A stretch of DNA of 64,000 bases. Origin: Litchfieldia alkalitelluris. Lineage in GTDB: Bacteria; Bacillota; Bacilli; Bacillales; Bacillaceae_L. Each line of letters starts with the position of its first letter. Positions within the stretch are counted from its first letter, which is position 1. Under the pieces are notes generated by a model. That model saw only the letters and a list, made by a program, of their open reading frames with translations, made no database searches and was not told the origin of the DNA. A program made the position numbers and the translations under genes. Below, piece by piece: positions 1 through 7,317 of the stretch. Location: contig NZ_KV917374.1 in assembly GCF_002019645.1 (NCBI RefSeq), positions 2,988,696-3,052,695 of the forward strand, read 5' to 3'.

Positions 1-1017
1 AGAAAACCAGTCTTTCTTATCAACAAATTGATGCTCTATATCTGGCCATACTTCCTCAAGAGTGGGGCTATAAATAATAGATTCTCCCTTTTGTAAATGG
101 TTACTTGAAAAGATATGTGCCCAATAGTCTTCCCTTGAGCCGGTATGATACCTAGAAAAAGCAAAATCAGTTACTCCATTAAAAATTTTTTTGTCTTGAA
201 AAAGTATACTGTATAATTTTTTACCGATAAGAATTCTTTCAGGTAAGGATTGAAAGTTCCTCACAGTGATTCCTGCAAGAAGACGCTGGGTTTTTCTATA
301 AAACGTTTTTCGATTATAAGGAAACACTACAACACTAAAACCTAACAGATCTTGAAGCTTAAATTGAATTGAATCAAGGATTTCAATAAATGATGGATGA
401 TTGATTACTCTCGCTTCAATATAATTCTGTTCATTGATAATCAGTGCTACTGTTAGTAATTTTGAATTCTTCATTTTTAAAAACATTTCCCATATCGGTT
501 TCATAAATAGAGACACATTAAAGATTTTTAATAAATGAAAATATGACTTTCGATGTTTTTTACTATATTCATAAAGTAAAAGCTGAGGATAAACATCATG
601 AAAAATTAACGCATTGGCTCTTTCTAGGAAATTAAAGAAATTCTTCTTGGTTGAATCAGGTATTAATTCACCAACCATATCTCCCTTTAAATCAGTCATA
701 TTCCACCCAGCATTTCTTGATACCATATGAGCTAAAAACGTCCAATGCACCTCAGGGTGAGCTTTATAAAAGTTTAAATATGCATCTGTACGAGTAATAT
801 TATTACGATTATGTTCAATCGTTTTCCTCCTTATTTTTTGAACAATTTCTCTCTCTGTTTCAATAAGAAGAATAGGATTGTTCTCTTTTTGTATCGAGAT
901 ACTTAATTCTTTTTCGATTTGCTGTAATTCTTCGTTCGTTGCAACTCTTAACTCATTCCGTTCGTTTGAATGTAGTTGTCTTTTAAGCTTATTAAGACAT
1001 GACGAAACACATTTCAT
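1..1017 (-). CDS. DUF2515 family protein, YppC-like (C-terminus outside window)
   Basis: An open frame of 339 codons runs from an ATG at 1017 to the window edge with no stop, so the C-terminus is missing. The start follows an AGGAGG site. I recognise the family from memory as DUF2515, represented by B. subtilis YppC, chiefly from a segment SRNAGWNMTDLKG about 110 residues in. No catalytic motif is known to me and the function is unknown. No signal peptide is visible. The upstream glycerophosphodiesterase gene ends 56 bases before it on the same strand with no clear terminator between, so the two may be co-transcribed. Confidence 0.75.
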   Translation of the reverse strand, partial: MKCVSSCLNKLKRQLHSNERNELRVATNEELQQIEKELSISIQKENNPILLIETEREIVQKIRRKTIEHNRNNITRTDAYLNFYKAHPEVHWTFLAHMVSRNAGWNMTDLKGDMVGELIPDSTKKNFFNFLERANALIFHDVYPQLLLYEYSKKHRKSYFHLLKIFNVSLFMKPIWEMFLKMKNSKLLTVALIINEQNYIEARVINHPSFIEILDSIQFKLQDLLGFSVVVFPYNRKTFYRKTQRLLAGITVRNFQSLPERILIGKKLYSILFQDKKIFNGVTDFAFSRYHTGSREDYWAHIFSSNHLQKGESIIYSPTLEEVWPDIEHQFVDKKDWFS

Positions 1018-1073
1018 AAACAAGCCTCCTATTTATCTTAAGGATGTTGATTGTAATACAGTCTTTGGTGGCT

Positions 1074-1895
1074 TTAGTAAATTTGTCTCGTCTGAAAGAT
1101 AAGCTCTGGATAATCAACAATGGCGCCATCAATTCCTAATAATAGTAAAAACTTTAAATCTTGTAGATCATTTATTGTCCAGGCATAAATCTTAAGACCA
1201 AGTTGATGTGCCTGTAGGACTAAATGTCTTGAGATGAACCGTTTTTGTACATTGATAAAATCTGTATTCTTTGAGAGGCTTAATAGATCTCTATAGCTTA
1301 TTAATCGTTTTACAATAAGTCCTGATTCAATGTTAGGAAGATATACTTTTAAAGCTTTCAGTGAGGTGAGGTCAAAAGATTGAATTTTTATATCAATGTT
1401 GCTGCTTGTGAGGGAAGTATATGACGATATTGCTTCTGCGACTTTTAGTTCTATTCCTGGATATAAGGAAGGGTTTTTTATTTCTATTAATAGGCCAACA
1501 TCTTCAGCATACCTTTCTAATATTTCTTTGAAAGTTGGTATTTTTTCACCTTTAAAATCATCACTGTACCAGCTGCCCGCATCCAGTCTTTTAATTTCAT
1601 TCAATGTCAAGTCCTTAATAAATCCTTTACCATTTGTTGTGCGATTGACCTGAGGATCATGGATTACAATAAGATAACCATCCTTTGTCATTTGAACATC
1701 GAGCTCAATATAGTCAACGTTCATTTCAATGGCTTTATCAAATGCTGAGATTGTATTTTCCGGGGCATAGCCAGATGCTCCTCTGTGCGCAATATTTAGA
1801 AGTTTTGTATTGATTTCGTTTACTTCGACATAAAAGGGGATCGTACTAAAAATAAAAAGCATTAACACGATAAAGTATAAAATGTTTTCTCTCAT
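1074..1895 (-). CDS. membrane-anchored glycerophosphodiester phosphodiesterase
   Basis: Hydrolyses glycerophosphodiesters to glycerol-3-phosphate and an alcohol. Motifs are those of the GDPD TIM barrel: HRGASGYAPENT at about residue 37, ELDVQMTKDG, then IHD (the catalytic His-Asp pair), and a C-terminal GIDGAIVDYPE. Residues 5-23 form one hydrophobic segment, so the enzyme is either secreted or anchored outside the membrane. A GTG twelve bases upstream at 1907 is in frame, but it lies inside the AGGAGTG ribosome site, so I take the ATG at 1895 as start (273 residues). GlpQ and UgpQ are the nearest named relatives; I cannot tell which substrate is used. Confidence 0.88.
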   Translation of the reverse strand: MRENILYFIVLMLFIFSTIPFYVEVNEINTKLLNIAHRGASGYAPENTISAFDKAIEMNVDYIELDVQMTKDGYLIVIHDPQVNRTTNGKGFIKDLTLNEIKRLDAGSWYSDDFKGEKIPTFKEILERYAEDVGLLIEIKNPSLYPGIELKVAEAISSYTSLTSSNIDIKIQSFDLTSLKALKVYLPNIESGLIVKRLISYRDLLSLSKNTDFINVQKRFISRHLVLQAHQLGLKIYAWTINDLQDLKFLLLLGIDGAIVDYPELIFQTRQIY

Positions 1896-1963
1896 AGGTA
1901 AGATCACTCCTTTTCCTATGGGACCCTATACTTCATCATATGCAGGAAATTAGTTTAATTCAC

Positions 1964-2020
1964 AAAAGAGGCTGTCCCAAAATGAGAGAATATGCCATTT
2001 TCTCATTTGGACAGCCTTCC
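1964..2020 (-). terminator. rho-independent terminator
   Basis: A long inverted repeat: AGGCTGTCC pairs with GGACAGCCT and the stem continues into AAATGAGA/TTCTCATTT. On the minus strand it is followed by a T-run, so it ends transcription of the small genes at 2032-2310. Confidence 0.8.
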
Positions 2021-2031
2021 TAAAACTATTC

Positions 2032-2154
2032 TTATCTCTTTCGTCGTTCAGCAGAGTGCTCTTTTGCATGCGCTTCTTCTTCAGAAATAATATCTTTCAT
2101 TGGAATATGGTTATTTTTCTTTTTTGTTAGTCGTTCTCGATGTTTTTTACCCAT
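2032..2154 (-). CDS. small basic protein, 40 residues
   Basis: An ATG at 2154, seven bases after an AAGGAAGTGG ribosome site, opens a 40-codon frame. The protein is very charged: a Lys/Arg-rich N-terminal half (GKKHRERLTKKK), an acidic EEEAHAKEH stretch, and a basic C-terminus. No membrane segment. Tiny basic proteins of this kind are common in Bacillus and some are minor spore proteins, but I do not recognise a family, so no function is assigned. The gene lies 30 bases downstream of another tiny gene on the same strand and is followed by a strong terminator, so the pair probably forms one transcript. Confidence 0.6.
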   Translation of the reverse strand: MGKKHRERLTKKKNNHIPMKDIISEEEAHAKEHSAERRKR

Positions 2155-2184
2155 TGCAGGCCACTTCCTTTCTTAAAATAAGCC

Positions 2185-2310
2185 CTAGGATTCTTGTTTA
2201 TGCTTCTGATTTGAATTTGGCAAATGTCCACCTTTTCGACTAGTTGGATTTGTTTCATTTGCATATTCAACGGCTTGTTGTAATTTCTTGCTCATTTTTT
2301 GTTTAGACAT
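2185..2310 (-). CDS. small hydrophilic protein, 41 residues
   Basis: The frame starts at ATG 2310, six bases after a perfect AGGAGG. The 41-residue product begins MSKQKMSKKLQQAVEYANET and ends in a Gly/His/Asn/Lys-rich tail. It is hydrophilic and basic with no Cys and no membrane segment. The composition recalls minor small acid-soluble spore proteins, but I cannot match it to one. The strong ribosome site and tandem position with the next small gene argue that it is real. Confidence 0.6.
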   Translation of the reverse strand: MSKQKMSKKLQQAVEYANETNPTSRKGGHLPNSNQKHKQES

Positions 2311-2400
2311 AAAACTCCTCCTTTTAACTTAGTCTTTTGTATTATCTCCAAGGTTTCTTATAAAATGTTTAAGATCATATTATCTTTTTTTTGCCATCGT

Positions 2401-2429
2401 TTGAAACTTGGTATATTTAATGTTATATT
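2401..2429 (+). promoter_or_regulatory. sigma-A promoter of deoD
   Basis: TTGAAA at 2401-2406, a 17-base spacer and TATATT at 2424-2429. The start point would be near 2436, about 40 bases before the GTG start of deoD. No purine riboswitch is visible in this short leader. Confidence 0.65.
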
Positions 2430-2476
2430 TTTTCATTAGAGGGACAATCCCTTTTTAAGTTAAGGAGGAAATAAAA

Positions 2477-3181
2477 GTGAGTGTACATATTGAAGCAAAA
2501 CCAAATGAAATAGCAGAAACAATTTTACTTCCTGGAGATCCACTTAGAGCAAAATACATTGCAGAAACCTTTCTGGAAGATGCTACTTGCTACAACAATG
2601 TGCGTGGAATGTTAGGGTTTACGGGAACATATAAAGGAAATCGTATTTCTGTACAAGGAACAGGTATGGGTGTACCATCGATTTCAATTTATGTAAATGA
2701 ACTTATCCAAAGTTATAATGTTCAAAATTTAATAAGAGTGGGAACATGTGGCGCAATTCAAAAGGATGTTAAAGTCCGTGATGTCATTTTAGCAATGACT
2801 TCATCAACAGATTCTCAAATGAATCGACTAACCTTTGGTGGAGTAGATTATTCTCCAACCGCATCATTTGACTTATTAAAAAATGCTTATGACGTAGGTG
2901 TTAAAAAAGGGTTAAACTTGAAGGTAGGAAACGTGTTCACTGCTGACCAGTTTTACAATGATAATGCAGAATTAGAAAAATGGGCATCTTATGGTATACT
3001 TGCTGTAGAAATGGAAACAACTGCACTATATACACTAGCTGCAAAATTTAATCGCAAAGCATTATCGGTACTAACTGTAAGTGATCACATCCTTACTGGT
3101 GAAGAAACGACCTCTGAAGAAAGACAAGTAACTTTTAACGACATGATTGAAGTAGCACTAGACGCAGCAATTATGAAGTAG
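2477..3181 (+). CDS. deoD: purine-nucleoside phosphorylase, DeoD type
   Basis: Phosphorolytically cleaves purine (deoxy)nucleosides to the free base and (deoxy)ribose-1-phosphate. At 234 residues it has the standard hexameric DeoD length. Visible motifs are the N-terminal SVHIEA with its substrate-contacting His, GDPLRAKYI and RVGTCGA (phosphate site), [12 protein letters not shown] (the Glu-Met-Glu ribose contact) and [10 protein letters not shown] with the catalytic Asp. The start is GTG after AAGGAGG. In B. subtilis deoD is next to yodJ, and the same neighbour follows here. It complements the purine enzymes found 40 kb downstream. Confidence 0.96.
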   Translation: MSVHIEAKPNEIAETILLPGDPLRAKYIAETFLEDATCYNNVRGMLGFTGTYKGNRISVQGTGMGVPSISIYVNELIQSYNVQNLIRVGTCGAIQKDVKVRDVILAMTSSTDSQMNRLTFGGVDYSPTASFDLLKNAYDVGVKKGLNLKVGNVFTADQFYNDNAELEKWASYGILAVEMETTALYTLAAKFNRKALSVLTVSDHILTGEETTSEERQVTFNDMIEVALDAAIMK

Positions 3182-3192
3182 TAATGTGATGT

Positions 3193-3232
3193 AAAAGCTT
3201 CGCCAGTATTTAAGAGGTGGAGCTTTTTATTT
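3193..3232 (+). terminator. terminator after deoD
   Basis: AAAGCTTCGCC pairs imperfectly with GGTGGAGCTTT, followed by a T-rich tail. Confidence 0.7.
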
Positions 3233-3299
3233 TTAGGGTTTCTAGAAATAGCATGATATTAAACCCCAGCCTAATAGGACCATAATGAAGGTGAAAAAA

Positions 3300-4190
3300 A
3301 TGTATAAACGAATTCTACTTTGCTTTTTAATAGGACTTCTTGTTCTAAGTTTAACTGGTTGTAATTTTAACCTATTAAGATACATAGAGCACCGAACCGA
3401 AGATCAAACGCAACTGGATAATGAAGAGGTTAGACCTTCTGATGAGGTTAATGATTCCGTAAATATTGATGAAGAGGACGAAGAAAAAAGTGCACAGGAA
3501 GATAATGAGCTAGAGGACACAGAAGAACCTGTCGAGGATGAATGGGTATTAGATGAAGAGTATTTTAATGAAACGAACATAGATGACGGTTTGGCTATTA
3601 TTATTAATCCTGAAAACATATTGTCACTAGTTAATAAGGATTATACGTTACCGAGCAATTATATTCCGAATAATCTTGTCACTCCAGATGTTCCGTTTTC
3701 TTTTGGTAATCAAGATGTTCCAAAACGATATATAAGGGCAGAGGCAGCTAGTGCTTTAGAGGAATTATTTGCTGGTGCAGAGAAGGCTAATATTGAGATA
3801 TATGCTGTATCTGGATATCGCTCTTATGTTACTCAAGAAGCAATATATAATGCGCAGGTTCGTAAGACAGGTGAAGCTGACCTAGCTAATCAACTTGTAG
3901 CACTTCCTGGACAAAGTGAACATCAAACAGGACTAGCTATGGATATAAGTAGTAAAGCAGTAAATACCCAATTGATTGAAGAATTTGGCGATACAAAAGA
4001 AGGGAAATGGCTAGCAAAGCATGCTCATTTATATGGATTTATTATCAGGTATCCTAAAGGAAAAGAAGATATCACGGGATATCAATATGAACCATGGCAT
4101 GTGCGATATGTTGGGAAAGAGATTGCGAAAACAATCTTTGAAAATGATATAACCTTGGAAGAGTATTTTGAAAAGGTTAAGAAGATTTAG
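3300..4190 (+). CDS. yodJ: lipoprotein D-alanyl-D-alanine carboxypeptidase, VanY/LdcB family
   Basis: Trims peptidoglycan stem peptides outside the membrane. A lipoprotein signal with lipobox LTGC is followed by a strongly acidic linker (many Glu/Asp, roughly residues 40-85), then a VanY-type zinc peptidase domain. Metal-ligand motifs are SEHQTGLAMD (His and Asp) and EPWHVRYVG (Glu and His); SGYRSYVTQ is also typical. An in-frame ATG at 3285 exists, but AAGGTGA directly precedes the ATG at 3300, so I use the latter. B. subtilis YodJ is the likely orthologue because it neighbours deoD there too. Confidence 0.9.
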   Translation: MYKRILLCFLIGLLVLSLTGCNFNLLRYIEHRTEDQTQLDNEEVRPSDEVNDSVNIDEEDEEKSAQEDNELEDTEEPVEDEWVLDEEYFNETNIDDGLAIIINPENILSLVNKDYTLPSNYIPNNLVTPDVPFSFGNQDVPKRYIRAEAASALEELFAGAEKANIEIYAVSGYRSYVTQEAIYNAQVRKTGEADLANQLVALPGQSEHQTGLAMDISSKAVNTQLIEEFGDTKEGKWLAKHAHLYGFIIRYPKGKEDITGYQYEPWHVRYVGKEIAKTIFENDITLEEYFEKVKKI

Positions 4191-4195
4191 GTTTA

Positions 4196-4270
4196 GAAGG
4201 CTGACTTGATGAAATACACCTTATATTTTGCTAGCAATTTGGGTGTAATTCAAAGTGTCAGCCTTTTACT
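4196..4270 (+). terminator. terminator after the carboxypeptidase gene
   Basis: AAGGCTGAC pairs with GTCAGCCTT, with an inner ACACC/GGTGT stem, then TTTTAC. Confidence 0.75.
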
Positions 4271-4381
4271 ATTTATGCTACCCTGAAGCTAGACACTAAG
4301 CTAAGTATAATTTTTCAATCTCCATGGTGCTAATTTTAATTAGCATAGATGTCTACACTGAAAATACCTAGGTCGGAGAGT

Positions 4382-4544
4382 CCCAATTCCCTTACTAATG
4401 CCCAAAGCCCAACAAAGGGAATGAAAAGCATTGTTTCATTCCAATTTCTCATGCCAAAAGCTCAACACAGGGAATGAAAAGCGTTGTTTCATTCCCTTTC
4501 TCATGCCAAAAGCTCAACAAAGGGAATGAAAGATATACGAGACC
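4382..4544 (+). repeat. 52-bp tandem repeat array (array A)
   Basis: Two full units (4398-4450, with one extra base, and 4451-4502) are flanked by a truncated unit on each side (4382-4397 and 4503 to about 4544). Each full unit carries a dyad: GGGAATGAAA, a seven-base loop and TTTCATTCCC (ten perfect pairs in the second unit), followed by a linker ATGCCAAAAGCTCAAC. The units are contiguous, so this is not a CRISPR. An AT-rich boundary module (about 4320-4372) precedes the array and another copy (about 4605-4660) follows it. Confidence 0.85.
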
Positions 4545-4599
4545 GAAAGATCAGTAGTTGTCAGTTGCTCTCCCTCCACACTGAGGGAACAAAACATTT

Positions 4600-4870
4600 T
4601 CATCCTCCATGGTGCTAATAAAATTAGCATTGAGGTGTACCCTGAAAATAACTTAGTTAGCGGAGTTCCATGAGCTGCGATTCACCTGCTTTCCGGCGGG
4701 GTGGTCCGTGAGCTCGTCGCTTTTTGAGCTCCTGCGGGGTCTCACGAGACCGCTAGATCCAGCAGGAGTCAGGTGGCTCTCCGCACATTCCACACTTAGT
4801 AAGTACTATTTTCTTGCCATGGTGCGAATTTTTATTAGCATTGGGGTCTAGCCAGCAAATACTTGGGCTA
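4600..4870 (+). repeat. dispersed intergenic repeat, GC-rich unit between two boundary modules
   Basis: The boundary module CCATGGTGCTAATAAAATTA...CCCTGAAAATAACTTAG (about 4605-4660) leads into a GC-rich unit (about 4665-4795) containing GAGTTCCATGAGCTGCGAT, CGGGGTGGTCCGTGAGC and GCTCCTGCGGGGTC, ending TTCCACACTTAG. A second boundary module follows at about 4815-4866. Similar units occur at about 11.6, 12.5, 22.0, 31.9, 42.3 and 56.9 kb. The stretch between 4870 and the next gene is AT-rich and I see nothing further in it. Confidence 0.85.
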
Positions 4871-5039
4871 GTGAGTCGATTCGCTAAATGTATACGTTAT
4901 TGGAATTAGATGACTTGGAGAACATCAAAATTAAAATATATTCTTTAATGTAAAGTTTTATGATTCTTTTTACGTATTTTTGCTTTTTATGGTTTTATTT
5001 TGTACAAAAAGTGGTATGATTTGTGTAAGGAGTGATCAA

Positions 5040-5183
5040 ATGACTGAAAAAAAAACAATTCGTGAACTTGCCTTACAATTAAAAGATAAAGGTATTAATG
5101 TGAGTATCTGTAAACCTCGCAAGTCAATAATTAAAGAAATTAGTTATAAATCTAGCTATCCAAAAATAACCATTCAAAGTTAG
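5040..5183 (+). CDS. hypothetical protein, 47 residues
   Basis: ATG at 5040 follows TAAGGAGTGATCAA, a good ribosome site. A longer frame opening at 4980 exists but has no ribosome site. The product begins MTEKKTIRELALQLKDKGIN, a charged amphipathic stretch that could be a helix, and ends in a basic/aromatic segment. No family is recognised and no membrane segment is visible. A TATGAT element at about 5014 may be its -10, but no convincing -35 is present. Confidence 0.5.
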   Translation: MTEKKTIRELALQLKDKGINVSICKPRKSIIKEISYKSSYPKITIQS

Positions 5184-5215
5184 TTAAGTCAATGACTTTT
5201 ACCTAGATTCCTGTC

Positions 5216-5926
5216 TTATAAAACGCATCTATATATTCGATAACCTAACTGATTTTTGTATTTTAATGTATAAAATTCATGCTGATCAAGTATCTCAACA
5301 TATTTTGGGGGGATGTCTGGTGATAATTGAAATTCTGAACCGTTTACCTCATTTTCGTCTGTCAGCATAAACTGATCATCTTTTACTTTGACCTCTGAAA
5401 AACCAGCCTTCTTTATTGTTTGTTTCCATTCTAGTTCATCATATATTTGCTTGATTCCATAAAAACTTTGCAATTCCTTCTTTTGATCATTTGTTAAGTT
5501 TCCCTCGTTTGTCATCTCAATGGCTATTAGTATGCCTCCGGGCTTCAGCACTCTTGATATTTCTTTTAAAGATTTTTCAGCCTTCGTAAATGATAAAACA
5601 GACTCCGATAACACATAATCAAATTGATTATCCCCAAAAGTTAAATCTTCCGCATTATTTTCAAATAATTTCACATCAAGTCCTAGAGTCTCCATACGTG
5701 ATTTTGCCTTTTGAAGCATAAGAGGGTGACTGTCAATTGCAGTGACCTCACAATTGTATTTATGTTTTAGATGAGCAGCTGACTGACCTGTACCGCAACC
5801 TATATCAAGCACCATTGTTGAACTTTTTAATCTTTCCAATTGAAAGATTTTTTTTGTTAAATTAAATCCTCCAGGATGGGCTCCGCCAATCCCAAATAAA
5901 GCTAGAAAGTCTAAATATTTATTCAT
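5216..5926 (-). CDS. class I SAM-dependent methyltransferase, YodH-like
   Basis: The Rossmann motif I VLDIGCGTGQSAAHL near the N-terminus, an acidic end of strand 2 (TAIDSHPLML) and the post-motif LSESVLSFTKAEKSLKEISRVLKPGG define a ubiE-like methyltransferase. Substrate unknown. The longest frame starts at 5965, but AGAGGTGA sits just before the ATG at 5926, giving 236 residues. B. subtilis yodH lies in the same deoD-yodJ neighbourhood, so orthology is plausible but rests on gene order and general motif match only. Confidence 0.8.
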   Translation of the reverse strand: MNKYLDFLALFGIGGAHPGGFNLTKKIFQLERLKSSTMVLDIGCGTGQSAAHLKHKYNCEVTAIDSHPLMLQKAKSRMETLGLDVKLFENNAEDLTFGDNQFDYVLSESVLSFTKAEKSLKEISRVLKPGGILIAIEMTNEGNLTNDQKKELQSFYGIKQIYDELEWKQTIKKAGFSEVKVKDDQFMLTDENEVNGSEFQLSPDIPPKYVEILDQHEFYTLKYKNQLGYRIYRCVL

Positions 5927-6038
5927 CTGATTCACCTCTACTTTGGATATACCCATCCTATGCAAGAAGTTATTAATATGTAATCGATTTTACCGTTGTA
6001 CTCTGAAATTATGCTGTCACAAAACGGTCAAACTTTGG

Positions 6039-6088
6039 TGTGACGTTCTTCACAGTGGATGGTCCATTAGTCATATACAATTAGATTT
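6039..6088 (+). promoter_or_regulatory. Fnr-dependent class II promoter of the nitrate-reductase-like operon
   Basis: TGTGACGTTCTTCACA at 6039-6054 matches the Bacillus Fnr box TGTGA-N6-TCACA perfectly. A -10 element TACAAT lies at 6076-6081, giving a start point near 6088. That places the box centre at about -41.5, the standard activating position. There is no good -35 hexamer, as expected for an activator-dependent promoter. The leader to the GTG start is about 60 bases. Confidence 0.8.
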
Positions 6089-6147
6089 AATTACAAGCAC
6101 TAATGATTTAAAAGGATGCTTTCAATTTATGACTGGGGTGACAATAT

Positions 6148-7302
6148 GTGAAAACGTTTGAACGTTCTTTCTATTCTAAGACAAGTATGCATGTATTTAT
6201 CGTAACGTTAATCTTATTTCTTTCAATGTGGCTAAGTACGGACATGTTTACAGACATTGATATGGCTTTAATGGGTTATATCATTTCGTCTTTTATTTTC
6301 GCAATTGGGTTAACGGTTAGAATAAGTTCATTTCTTATAAGACCCGCAACTGCCCAAATAGTTAAAAGAAGCTTTACTAATATGAAGAAGCAAAAAAGGG
6401 TTAAGAGAAATGTTAAATCAATTTTAATAACACTCGTTGAAAACATTATTTTACAAAAATTCATTTTCAAAAGAGGTATTTATAGAGGGGTTCAACATTT
6501 TTTAATTGCTTGGGGATGTATTGGGTCATTTGCTATTACGTTCGGATTAACCTTTGGATGGTTACGATTTGATCTCATTGACCCAGAAACTTATCAAATA
6601 GTTGCGTTTAATATCCCAACTATGAAAATGGCTGCACATGGACTATTCGCGGAGTTAGTTTATAACGGTTTAAATATTACCGCATTGATGGTATTGATTG
6701 GTGTAAGTATGGCTCTTGCTAGAAGGTTGGTTAATAAGGATGTCAGAGTGACACAAAGAGTTGAGTTCGATTTACTGCCGCTATATATATTACTTGCTGT
6801 TACAGTATCTGGGCTAGTATTAACCGTTTCATACCATTTTCTAGGTGGCTGGATGCATCACTACCTAACACTGGTTCATCAAGTAACTGTAGTAATTATG
6901 TTAATCTATTTTCCTTATGGAAAACTATTTCACCTTCCAATTAGACCACTGGCAACAGCAGTACCAATGAACTACCAAGAGACACTAAAAGTTGATACAA
7001 GAGAATGTAAAAAGTGCGGTAGTCCTTATAGTAGTGATGATCAAATTGCAGATGTTAAACAGATTTTAAATGTTCAAAGCTTTGATTTAAAGCTTGATGA
7101 TGGTTCCTATTTAGCTGATTATTGCCTTCCATGTAGAAGAAGAATCAGAGTAATGAAACAATTGAATATTGAATCTGTACCAGGAAATCCATATGCACCT
7201 ATTAATACATTAAACGATATTCATATGTCTGGATTTGGGAAAAGAAGGTCAGATGAATTTTATAATTTACCGGAAAAAGAAAAAAATGAAATCGTGAAGT
7301 AA
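6148..7302 (+). CDS. membrane cytochrome b-like subunit of the nitrate-reductase-like operon
   Basis: The protein has 384 residues with about five or six membrane segments between residues 14 and 262, of the NarI/DsrM-like quinol-oxidising type. Candidate haem ligands are His117 (GVQHFLIAWG), His164 (AAHGLF), His230 (SYHFLGG), His244 (LVHQVT) and His262 (KLFHLP). The soluble C-terminus adds two Cys pairs, CKKC at 287-290 and CLPC at 326-329, which could hold zinc or iron. The start is GTG after GGGGTGA; the overlapping ATG runs straight into a stop. First gene of a five-gene operon, 15 bases before the molybdoenzyme. Family assignment is by pattern only. Confidence 0.72.
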   Translation: MKTFERSFYSKTSMHVFIVTLILFLSMWLSTDMFTDIDMALMGYIISSFIFAIGLTVRISSFLIRPATAQIVKRSFTNMKKQKRVKRNVKSILITLVENIILQKFIFKRGIYRGVQHFLIAWGCIGSFAITFGLTFGWLRFDLIDPETYQIVAFNIPTMKMAAHGLFAELVYNGLNITALMVLIGVSMALARRLVNKDVRVTQRVEFDLLPLYILLAVTVSGLVLTVSYHFLGGWMHHYLTLVHQVTVVIMLIYFPYGKLFHLPIRPLATAVPMNYQETLKVDTRECKKCGSPYSSDDQIADVKQILNVQSFDLKLDDGSYLADYCLPCRRRIRVMKQLNIESVPGNPYAPINTLNDIHMSGFGKRRSDEFYNLPEKEKNEIVK

Positions 7303-7317
7303 CTGGGGGAGAAATAG

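Noticed and set aside
5943-6161. 72-residue plus-strand frame before the cytochrome b gene
   Set aside because: It spans the Fnr promoter and has no ribosome site.
6147-6162. cre-like sequence GTGAAAACGTTTGAAC
   Set aside because: It overlaps the GTG start of the cytochrome b gene and mismatches the consensus; likely coding coincidence.
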